NCBI GenBank assembly: GCA_019279435.1
Contig: JAAALK010000287.1
Span: 17,856,162-17,920,161 of the forward strand
Length of the DNA stretch: 64,000 nucleotides
Reading direction: 5' to 3'
Source of the DNA: Zizania palustris
Lineage: Eukaryota > Streptophyta > Magnoliopsida > Poales > Poaceae
Shown one piece after another: positions 11,450-19,974 of the stretch (positions within the stretch are counted from its first letter, which is position 1; each line of letters starts with the position of its first letter). The translations under genes were made by a program, and so were the position numbers. The notes under the pieces were generated by a model. It was not told the DNA's origin. It saw only the letters and a program-made list of their open reading frames with translations, and searched no databases.

Positions 11450-11866
11450 TGTCAAGGGCGTCAAGCCCTCAGGACACCGAACCCTGGCTACGGAGTTCGT
11501 ACCTATGGTTCGTGGTCTCCGGCGAGGTTATACCCCTCTGCCGTAGACTTGGTAGAAATAAAGAGGAGACTAGATTGATAATCAAATTGCTTGCCTTCTT
11601 ATGGTTCAGGTACAACATATATATATAGCCTACCCTCAGGTCGTAACGAAAACCAACAGCTAATCTTATCCCTAAATTGTAGCAACTAATCTTAACTAAC
11701 CTTATCTAATCTTAACTAATCTTATCTCTTAATAGTAGTAACTATTCTTATCTCCTAACAGCCGGCGGCTGGCGGCCCCTCCCCATGCGCGCGGCCTGCA
11801 TGACTAACCGCCCAACGCACGTCACGGGCCCGCCGGCGCCTACTGTAGGTTTGGCCCCACATGACA
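11450..11866 (-). repeat. 5' LTR of the Reina-like element
   Basis: 417 bp with TGTCA...TGACA termini, matching 6731..7147 along its whole length. Confidence 0.85.
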
Positions 11867-11871
11867 TCATT

Positions 11872-12335
11872 AGCACAGTTGATTACATTTCATACCAGTA
11901 TGTGCCAAATGACTAAAAGTATAGTATAACAGAGAGTGTCCGGCACATAGATATGATTGTGAGAAAACTCAGAAAAGGTAAAAGGTGAAAATACATAAGA
12001 AAATGACAAGCATCCTAGCATAGTACTATGGTTCATCCGTAAATGTGAAACAGTCATGATGATGTAATTATTCAAAGCATCCTCAGATCCTCAAGGATTG
12101 ACACATCAAAAGCCAAAAAGGTGGCAACAGAAACATAAATATAGTTTGGAAAACTCTTAACCAGCAATTTCTAAGCCAGGGATTGGGCATCCTTTAATTA
12201 CTTGGGTCGTTAATTCTATGATACTCATAGAATTTCCTCATGAGGTGCACTGTTTACATTTGTAAAGCAGGGATACAAAACACGGAACAAAACAAAACAT
12301 GGTCAAGAATTTGTAAGAGCCCTCTAATGTTACTT
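11872..12335. other. short spacer between the PPR stop and the retrotransposon
   Basis: Only 464 bp separate the PPR stop codon from the insertion in the HSBP upstream intron. This stretch must hold the PPR 3' UTR and, unless HSBP starts inside or upstream of the PPR gene, the HSBP promoter and 5'-UTR exon. I could not fix a splice donor for that exon. Confidence 0.5.
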
Positions 12336-14027
12336 TCAGTCTCCAGGTTTCCATTTCCCCTTCCATTGGTTCTCATGAAGATCATGCCCAGATAATTCAT
12401 GGCCACTGCTCTGATTTTTAGTTTCCTCTGCACTCTTACTACGGCGCATGATAGTTGACATTTCTCGTATTGTACATGAAGTGCTCCGCCGCATCCTATC
12501 AGTGAGCACAACAAGTTGGTCTCGGAGGCCAAGCGTCAGCAATCTATCCCTCAACAGCTCACAAGTGTTCTGGTAAGGTGGGATACCCTCATCCACCATT
12601 CTCACAAAGTAACTGCAGGCATCCTCTGCACTACCCTTCTTGCAAGCTAGCCCATGGATCATCACAGCATAAGTTGCTGCCCCTGGATGGAAACCACGTT
12701 TTTCCATACCATCCCAAACCTCAATAGCTGTATCAATCCTTCCTACACCAATCAACATTTTCAGAAGCATGTTATAGGAGTGCCGGTCTGGCAGACATAA
12801 TTCTTTATCCATTCTTGAAATGAGCCGGAGCGCCTTGTTCACTTCTTTCAGTTTACAGTGGGCATTAAGCAGTGTGTTGTAGCTCCAAACATCAGGCTTT
12901 TCCCCTTGGGTGTTGATCTCATTGAGGATACCGTAAGCCTCATCAACCTCTCCCAAATCACACAATAGCCGAATAATGGCATTATACGTGAATACATTTG
13001 GTGTAAGGGCATGTCTGCGCATCCTATCTAACACACGAAGAGCAGCACGAACATCCTTTGATGCACATGCAGCATGAAGGAAAGGACCATAAGTGGCCGC
13101 ATTCGGAACAAGCCCATGACTGTGTTGCATATTGTTCAGCTGCTCATGTGCGCATGTAATATCCCCTCCCCGACATAAGGCATCAATCAAAGCATTGTAT
13201 GCAAGCACATCAGGCTCAACACCTCTCTCAACCATTTCATCAAATAGAGTCTGCGCATTTTCTGGCTTTTTAACAACAGCCCACCCAGAGATCAAAATAG
13301 TGTAGGTCTTCGCAGAAACATCAACTGCCGACTCCCTAAAAAATGGCTCGGCATGCTCTACCAGACCATTATGTGACAAAGCAAAGAGCAGTGAGTGGAA
13401 ATCAGCAAGGGTTGGGGGGAACCCAAACCCCACCATGGAGGAGAAGGCCCGAATCGCATCATCCGGGAGGCGTGCACGGGAGTACGCGCGGAACAGAAGA
13501 GGGAACAGACCCCGCGGGAGCGCGGACGACGGGAGGTCGGACAGCAGTGAGCGGAGCAGCGGGAAAAGCCGCGCGCCGGCGAGCGAGTTTGCGAGGATGA
13601 GGAGCGAGTCCGGGTGATGGGAGAACCCGGGCAGCTCCCCGGCGAAGAGGAAGAACCGGAGCGAGGGCAAGGGGAGGTGGCGGCACCGGCGCAGCACTGC
13701 GGCGGCCGCATCCGGCGTGAGGCGCGGCGCGAAGCCGCGCAACGCGGCGGGCAGATCGTGGCGCTGGCCGCGGAAGTCGCTGAGAACCCGGCAGAGCGAG
13801 CCGACGAGTTGCGCATCAACGCCAGTGTCTGCTGGACCCGGATCTCCGCCGCCGCCTGGCCGGGGCGAGGCGCAGAAGAGACGGCCGATGAGGAGAAGTG
13901 GACGCGTCGGGGCGCCGCGATTTGAGGCAAGCGATCTCGCCGCGGATCGCATCGCGCGAGAGAGGCTGCCGGTAACAGCAGATCCGCGGGTAACGCGAGG
14001 GTGTACGCGATTCGAGAGAGCAAGCAA
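12336..14027 (-). CDS. P-class pentatricopeptide repeat protein, mitochondrial-type
   Basis: One uninterrupted 563-codon frame with no intron. Residues 1 to about 55 are rich in Arg, Ser and Ala with almost no acidic residues, as in an organelle transit peptide; Met26 is an alternative start. From about residue 165 to 500 it is a run of roughly eight or nine 35-residue PPR motifs, for example T-Y-T-I-L-I-S-G-W, V-F-T-Y-N-A-I-I-R and V-W-S-Y-N-T-L-L-N-A-H-C. There is no E, DYW, SMR or other C-terminal domain. PPR proteins bind organellar RNA base by base and act in its processing, stability or translation. The arrangement, and the region just before the repeats, resemble Arabidopsis At1g52640; that link is from memory, not a search. 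The 5' third is GC-rich and the 3' part is not, a gradient common in grass genes. Confidence 0.88.
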   Translation of the reverse strand: MLALSNRVHPRVTRGSAVTGSLSRAMRSAARSLASNRGAPTRPLLLIGRLFCASPRPGGGGDPGPADTGVDAQLVGSLCRVLSDFRGQRHDLPAALRGFAPRLTPDAAAAVLRRCRHLPLPSLRFFLFAGELPGFSHHPDSLLILANSLAGARLFPLLRSLLSDLPSSALPRGLFPLLFRAYSRARLPDDAIRAFSSMVGFGFPPTLADFHSLLFALSHNGLVEHAEPFFRESAVDVSAKTYTILISGWAVVKKPENAQTLFDEMVERGVEPDVLAYNALIDALCRGGDITCAHEQLNNMQHSHGLVPNAATYGPFLHAACASKDVRAALRVLDRMRRHALTPNVFTYNAIIRLLCDLGEVDEAYGILNEINTQGEKPDVWSYNTLLNAHCKLKEVNKALRLISRMDKELCLPDRHSYNMLLKMLIGVGRIDTAIEVWDGMEKRGFHPGAATYAVMIHGLACKKGSAEDACSYFVRMVDEGIPPYQNTCELLRDRLLTLGLRDQLVVLTDRMRRSTSCTIREMSTIMRRSKSAEETKNQSSGHELSGHDLHENQWKGKWKPGD

Positions 14028-14571
14028 TGCGTAGTACAGGAGAGGAGGACGAGGCGAGGGCTTACCGAGAAAGTTCGGGTCGCCGAAGCGGAGGAGGAAG
14101 AGGAGGAGCTCGCCGGCGGCCGGTGGATTCTGAGGGGATTCGCGGCGGTGAGCGTGTGGTGGCGGATGGCTCCGGTATAGACGAAGTGAGAAAGGGCGTC
14201 AGAAATGAATGGGCTGGCGGTGCAAAAACCACTTGGTCGGTGACTAGTGGGCCCAGAGCCCACTGACTCTAGACCGTTTTCAATTTTGAATTGCCAAACA
14301 GTCCCCGTGTCCTTAGTATTTTATAGGGACGAGAAGAACACAGACACGTAGACATATAGATAGTTAATAATCAGATGCTCGTGCCTGTTGCTACGGATTT
14401 TATTAATGGTCAAAATTCAAAATATTAAATTGCATTGCGTAGTGATTTGTTTTTTAGAGACAAAGCTACCAGACAATATTGTAAGATGTGTTCCCTTTTT
14501 TCCAAAAAAAGTATTAGTACAATCAAAACAAATAGACAAACAAGAATGTTAATATCTTACGAGACCAACCT
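14028..14571. other. PPR 5' region, truncated by the CACTA insertion
   Basis: This is 544 bp between the PPR start and the CACTA terminus: a GC-rich, purine-rich presumed 5' UTR up to about 14270, then AT-rich DNA. No other gene is seen. The remaining native promoter is at most about half a kilobase. Confidence 0.5.
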
Positions 14572-14586
14572 CACTACAAGAAAACG

Positions 14587-14877
14587 GAAATTTTTTATCG
14601 GAAATTTTAATTTCCGTCGGCTTTCGAAAAAACTGAATTAACTTCCGTCGGCTCTGAGCCGAAGGAAGTTAGTTTTATCGGAAATTTTAATTTTCGTCGG
14701 CTTTCGAAAAAAACGAATTAACTTCCGTCGGCCTAGAGGATCCGACGGAAGTTAAGCTAACTTCCGTCGGCTTTTCATAGTGGCCGATGGAAGTTAAAAG
14801 GCTTTCGTCCCCGCTCGGGATAAAAGTCATAACTTCCGTCGGCTAGAATTAAAGCCGACGGAAGTTATAGTTTTTAT
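14587..14877. repeat. left subterminal repeat array of the CACTA element
   Basis: Several copies of AACTTCCGTCGGC and its inverse occur, some paired as perfect palindromes. The pair at about 14830-14868 has arms AACTTCCGTCGGCT and its complement around a short spacer. In En/Spm-type elements such motifs bind the TNPA-type protein. Confidence 0.75.
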
Positions 14878-14879
14878 TC

Positions 14880-15200
14880 CCCAACCGCCCGCGCGCGTCC
14901 AGGGAAACCTAATCCCTATACGCGTGCGTCGTTCCACTGCTACATGCTGCGCCACCCGCGCCTCATCTAGCCCGCCGCCGCTCGCCGCCCGCTCTCACGC
15001 GCGTCGCCGGCCTCCTGCCGCCGCCGTCGAACGCCGCCGCCGCGACCGCCCGCCGTTCCGGCCCTATCCGCCCCATCTGTCCTGGCCCCATCTGCCCTGC
15101 CGCCGTCCGCCGCCCCCCTCGGCCTCCGCCGCCCACCGACGCCTCCACTGTCCACCGGTCCCACCGAAGTCCGTCGGCGTCGCCGTCTCCACCGCACAGG
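14880..15200 (+). other. GC-rich CACTA leader, probable 5'-UTR exon
   Basis: This is a CCG- and GCC-rich stretch ending in a plausible donor, CACAG/GTATGG, at about 15199. Frames here are long only because of composition. A second short GC-rich segment at about 15865-15925 may be another untranslated exon. Confidence 0.4.
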
Positions 15201-15211
15201 TATGGATTGTG

Positions 15212-15562
15212 AATTTGGGTTGAGATGCATGTCGATTTGGGATGAGAATGTCAATTTGCAATATATGTTGAGAATGTGGGTTGGGAATATATGTTGTGGC
15301 TTATTTGAATTGTGAATTCAATTGAGCATGTCAATTTGGGCTGAGATGCATGTCAATTTGGAATGAAAATGTCAATTTGCAATATATGTTGAGAATGTGG
15401 GATGAGAATATATGTTGTGGCTTATTTGAATTGAATTGAATTGGGCATGTCAATTTGGGCTGAGAATGTCAATTTGGGATGACAATGTCAATTTGCAATA
15501 TATGTTGAGAATGTGGGCTGAGAATATATGTTGTGGCATATTTGAATTGAATTGAATTGGGC
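15212..15562. repeat. tandem repeat, about 120-bp unit, three copies
   Basis: The units start near 15221, 15342 and 15461. They share GTCAATTTG, CAATATATGTTGAGAATGTGG and ATATATGTTGTGGC segments. The array is non-coding and lies in the presumed first intron of the CACTA transposase. Confidence 0.75.
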
Positions 15563-15601
15563 TAAGAATTTGAGATGTCACATGTTGTGGCTTATTTAAA
15601 T

Positions 15602-15748
15602 GGGAAAATTACTCACATGCCATTATAATTTTCAGAAATTGCCTATATGCCACTGTCAGTGACTGTGGCGGCCCCCATCTGGCAGTGACACAACGATGGC
15701 ATTTTGGCAAACCGTAAAAATTGTAATGGCACAGAAAAAATTAACCCT
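15602..15748 (+). mobile_element. hAT-like MITE, copy 1 (147 bp)
   Basis: It is flanked by the 8-bp duplication ATTTAAAT (15594..15601, 15749..15756). Imperfect terminal inverted repeats start GGG and share TGCCATTA.AATTTT. A second copy lies inverted at 62370..62517 with its own 8-bp duplication. Confidence 0.8.
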
Positions 15749-15756
15749 ATTTAAAT

Positions 15757-16500
15757 TGAATTGAATTATGAATTATGAATATATGTCGTGATGTTTATAT
15801 GCAATATATGTTGTTATGTTAAAAATTTCTTCATGTATTAATATGCTTCATATGTGATGTTCAGTCGGCGCCCATCGCCGCCAGTCGACCTCCGCCGTCC
15901 GTCGGCCTCCGATCCATCATTGTTAAGTAATGTTTTTCTTTTTTAAGAATTTTCTTCACTTTTGATTTGTGAATTTTGTTGTAGTGGATTGTAATGATTG
16001 CTCTAGGTTTGCAACAATTTTGTCGTAGTGGCCGGAGATTGCTTGTATGATAGACACTTATTTTTTGTTGTAATATGTGATATAATGAATAGTTGTTTTA
16101 TTTTTTCTCACAATGACGTTAATTGTTATGCACATGTCACAAGTAGTTGACCTTAATTACTAAGAGTAAAGTAGCATTCACAAAGTAATCAATAAAAACT
16201 AAATTCAATTAATTTTATGCTTTTACAAGTGTTTCCTATGCGATGTGCTATTATATATGATATTAATTATATTCTTGTGTTAATTTGTGGTTTGTTGATG
16301 ATTTCATTACGGTGATTAGTATATTATATATATATGTATAATTTCTTATATCTATTCTTTTTGTATGTAACCTTTTTATTTGACACCAACGTAAATAGTG
16401 TAACAAAATCTATGTGTCATCCGTTTCGGACCAACATGTCTCACACGTGTCATGCGTGTGAGATCTGTAGGTCCGGAATTGTCCTTTTTTGGACAGCCTC
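15757..16500. other. CACTA non-coding leader or intron
   Basis: AT-rich DNA with the small GC-rich segment near 15865-15925; no coding potential seen. Confidence 0.4.
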
Positions 16501-16507
16501 TGAGTGG

Positions 16508-16681
16508 CGACAGAGCGTGGTATTTATGATGAGTCATGAGTCCGAATGAGATTTTAGTGACATAACCTTGTTGTTCTCCATTGCACCACTATCAGGCGTG
16601 CAATTGGAGAACAACGGGGTTATGCTGCTGAAATTTCGTTTGGACTCATGGCTCATCATAAATACCACGTTATGTCAGTCA
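16508..16681. repeat. long near-perfect hairpin upstream of the transposase
   Basis: Two arms of about 75-80 nt are inverted copies around a short loop (about CCACTATCAGGC, 16588-16600). For example, GTGGTATTTATGATGAG at 16518 matches the inverse at 16652-16668. It ends about 110 bp before the transposase ATG at 16794. The mismatches are mostly G-U compatible. Confidence 0.8.
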
Positions 16682-16793
16682 CTCTTGGGTGGGTTTAGGA
16701 CATATCTTTTCCTATAGATATAGGGACGTGGTATGTAGAAAACGTCTAGTACTTATGATGCATTCTCGATTGAATGAATGTTTTACCTATAGA

Positions 16794-17885
16794 ATGGCTG
16801 AGGACGACCGACGGTGGATGTATAGTGGTTGGATGAAAAGTGGAGCTCACACGAGGGAGTGGGTAATCAACGCTGAGAAATTTGTTGATCGTGCATTTGC
16901 TTTGACAACAAACACTGGTGCGAGGTGCCCATGCATGAAGTGCAGAAATTTTCATTGGCAAGACAAGAGAACGTTGTCATTCCACATTTGCAAATATGGT
17001 TTCGTGCCAGGTTATGAAGTTTGGACTTTTCACGGCGAGATAGACCGTGAAAAAATGGTATTAGTAGTGGAAGAAGAAGATGATAGCGTGGCTGACAATA
17101 GGATGGATGAGATGCTTGATGCTATACGGCCGGAGTTTGAATCAAACCCTGAGGATCCTCCAACATCGGAGGTTCAAAAGTTTTTCGACCTCCTTCGAGC
17201 TCTAGAAGAGTTGTTACATGAGCACACCACCATAAGCGTTCTCGCTTTCATGACCTATCTTATGGCCATTAAGTCAAAGTTTGCATTCTCCAACAATTGT
17301 TATAAGGAGCTCGTGAATCTGATCAGCGATATCCTTCCTATGAACCATAAGGTGCCGAAAGACATGTACCAGTCAAAGAAAATGCTTTCTGCTCTCAGTA
17401 TGGAGTATGAAAAGATTGATGTGTGCCAAGATAACTGTATGCTTTTCTAGAAAGAACATAGGAATGAGGTGAAATGCTTAAAATGTGGTAAACCGAGATT
17501 CGTAGAGGTCGTAAACGAAGACGGTGAAAAGGTGACGACAAAGGTTGCTCATAAGCAACTTCGTTACATGCCTCTTACACCTCGGGTGAAACGATTGTTT
17601 CTCTCAAAGAAAACCGCTAGACATATGCGATGTCATAAAGAAGGTGTACGTGAGAATAATCAAGTAATGGTGCACCCATCTGATGGTGAGGCATGGAAGG
17701 CTCTAGATGATTTTGATGCAGACTTTGCTAGGGATGCAAAGAATGTTCGCATCAAGTTGGCAACAGATGGATTCACGCCTTTCAATGTAACTGCATCGTC
17801 GTACTCTTGTTGGCCTGTGTTTTCTATTCCATACAACCTTCCACTTGCGTTTTGTATGAAATATGAATTTATGTTCCTATGTCTC
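16794..17885 (+). pseudogene. CACTA TNP2-type transposase, N-terminal fragment
   Basis: From the ATG at 16794 the protein starts with the transposase-associated zinc-binding domain: W-M-Y-S-G-W, then C-P-C-M-K-C-R-N, and H-I-C-K-Y-G-F-V-P-G-Y. An in-frame TAG lies at 17448..17450. The frame then goes on into the transposase_21 region with C-L-K-C-G-K-P-R-F and F-S-I-P-Y-N-L-P before it is cut by the LTR retrotransposon at 17886. It continues at 31744. TNP2/TNPD proteins bind the transposon termini and catalyse excision. Confidence 0.85.
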
Positions 17886-19517
17886 TGTTGACATGGAAAC
17901 GTGCCCCGCACTTGGGTCAGTTCGACGATCCAAAAGTGCACGGATACTTAGAGACAAGCCTAAGCATGACGTGGCACCGACGTCGCGTTCTGACTACCCT
18001 TAATAGTGATAAGGGGGGTGGAGTCGCCAGGCAACCAGATTACATAAAATAATCCAATTAGCCGAAAGAAATAGATTAAACAGAATAAAATCAACAAACC
18101 AGTCGGAGCCCGTCTGGTTCGAAGTCTGATGCGAAGGGTGTGCCGAAGGGTACCTTCGGCGTCTGGTGCGAAGTGCTCCGCCGAAGGGTTCTTCGGTGTT
18201 CGGACTGATCCGGCCGAAGGTGGACTCCGAACGGATCTAGACGCAGTGATCACCTCCGAACAGCGGGGTTCGGCGTGACACCTCCGATACAACGACCCTT
18301 GGTGTCTGGTTCGAAGTATTTCGCTGAAGGGTGCTTCGGCGTTCGGACTGATCCGGTCGAAGATGGACTCCGAACGGGTCTAGACGCAGCGATCTCCTCT
18401 GAACAGCGGGGTTCGGCGTGCGATCTCCGACACAGCAAACTACGAAGTAGTGACGCGAAGGTCGCGTGCGAGTGCAACTTCGTCCGGTGCGGAGTACGGT
18501 CGTGGCGAAGCTTGTCTTGCCAGAGTCTGCTGGCGAAGCCTGTTGTCGAAGCCTGTTGTCTCGTCGAAGGGTGTCCTGGGGACCTCCAGAACCGATTTCT
18601 CAGCTCTGGACACCTTCGGCGAAGGGGGCTCCGAAAGCACGAAGCCTACAACAGAAGAGTGCGAGGTACAAATTCGGCCTGAGGACTGAATTTTGCTAAG
18701 TGTTGCATGGGTAGCGAAGGTAGCAATCTGTTACGTAGATTAGCGGATACTTCACAGGTGAAGTAACAAGGCGATAGCAATCTGTTACGTAGATTAACGG
18801 GGACTTCACAGGCTAAGTACCAAGGCTTACCACTGTTCCGTAGCGGCGGACGGAGGGCTTCAAGGCAAACCCACGAAGAGGTACAGAAAAGTAAAGGTAA
18901 AAGTAAAGGTACGATCAAAGCATGGCTTTGGTTTGGTTTGAGTTGGGGGGGCTCTCACGCCAGCCAGGCCTCTCTATTTATAGGGGGTTAACTCCTAATC
19001 TAATCTGCTATTAACCCGACCGGATAGAGATAGAGATAGAGATTGAGCTGGAAACGCGTCCAACTCTGTCTCTACCGAGGTGGGATTCGGCCAGGCCCAT
19101 CGAGGCCCACTCCTCGGGCCGAAGCTTCGGTAGCATGGACTTCGGCCAGGCCCATCGAGGCTCACTCCTCGGGCTGAAGCTTCGGTAGCGTGGGCTTCGG
19201 CCAGGCCCATCGAGGCTCGCTCCTCGGGCCGAAGCTTCGTAAGCGTGGGCTTCGGCCAGGCCCATCGAGGCTCGCTCCTCGGGCCGAAGCTTCGGTAGCG
19301 TGGGCTTCGGCCAGCGTGGGCCTCGGCCAATGTGGAACTCCGAAGTCTTCCTAGTCGAAGCCCATGGGCTGGCTAGAGGCTTTCGGAGCCCATAGCTTGA
19401 CGGACTTCAACCCTGTAGGGCTTCAGAGAGACTCTGGACATGTGTACTTTTGGCCCAAATCATCAAAAATTGATATTTTGACCATCTAGCCATAAATGTC
19501 ATTTTTTGCTATCAACA
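17886..19517 (-). repeat. 3' LTR of the nested Tat element (1632 bp)
   Basis: It pairs with 30105..31738 and has the same termini and the same internal tandem repeats. The cut transposase frame ends exactly at its border. Confidence 0.9.
19074..19320 (-). repeat. U3 tandem repeat, about 59-bp unit, four copies
   Basis: Each unit contains GGGCTTCGGCCAGGCCCATC and a palindromic CCGAAGCTTCGG. The array lies in the U3 part of the LTR upstream of the TATA box. The other LTR has the equivalent array at about 31304-31540. Confidence 0.75.
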
Positions 19518-19534
19518 CATGCCCCCTGCCTTTT
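19518..19534 (-). other. polypurine tract of the nested Tat element
   Basis: On the minus strand AAAAGGCAGGGGGCATG directly precedes the 3' LTR, nearly identical to the tract at 692..708. Confidence 0.7.
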
Positions 19535-19610
19535 AGTGAACTAGTGAACTAAAAGCACAACGAGCTGAAGACGATACCATTTGTATCGGCTTTCCGACAC
19601 CTTCACGATG

Positions 19611-19800
19611 TTTGCCACACACTTGGGAAATATTTTTTCAAGTATCTACCATTCAAAGCTCTTCAAAACCGCTCTCCCTGTAGGGATTCCAAAACGTATG
19701 CGTTGCCGGGAGTGATCTCGGTTACTTTAAAAGGACCTTCCCAACTAGGGTCTCTTAAATACTGGACGATTGGGACTCTCCAATCACCCTTACATGTTTC
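19611..19800 (-). pseudogene. integrase C-terminal tail (remnant)
   Basis: The minus strand encodes P-S-W-E-G-P-F-K-V-T-E-I and A-Y-V-L-E-S-L-Q-G with one in-frame stop. It matches the tail of the integrase at 430..615. No zinc-binding or D-D-E core lies between it and the second RNase H, so the core was deleted. The GC-rich junction at about 19800-20090 has no recognisable domain. Confidence 0.7.
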
Positions 19801-19974
19801 AGAGGGCTTTGCTGGTCCATCCTCTGAAAAAACTTCTAAAATACTGACTTCGGGGTGCCCCCCGAGCCGTTCCAGCTCCTGCCGAAGCCCGGCCGAGGTG
19901 GCCTTTCGGAGTGTGCTGGGCCGAAGCCCTTCGGAGGGTTCGAACCCTAGGGAATCCTCTCCGTCCGAGGGGCT

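Larger units (their letters stand above)
6731..11866 (-). mobile_element. Ty3/gypsy chromovirus, Reina-like, decayed (5136 bp)
   Basis: Two 417-bp LTRs (6731..7147 and 11450..11866) begin TGTCA and end TGACA and are flanked by the 5-bp duplication TCATT (6726..6730, 11867..11871). On the minus strand come gag with zinc knuckle, aspartic protease, reverse transcriptase, RNase H, integrase and a chromodomain-like C-terminus. Small size, short LTRs and the chromodomain fit the Reina lineage. Several stops and frameshifts make it inactive. A hand alignment of the LTRs shows roughly 24 differences in 417 bp, almost all transitions. It lies in the intron upstream of the HSBP start codon, in the same orientation as HSBP. 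Confidence 0.9.

Noticed and set aside
13358..14263. 301-codon minus-strand frame overlapping the PPR N-terminus
   Set aside because: Another frame of the same strand in GC-rich sequence; serine/proline/arginine-rich with no motif. The PPR frame has real repeats.
15212..15562. CRISPR-like repeat array
   Set aside because: Units of about 120 bp are contiguous without unique spacers, in a eukaryotic transposon intron; ordinary tandem repeat.
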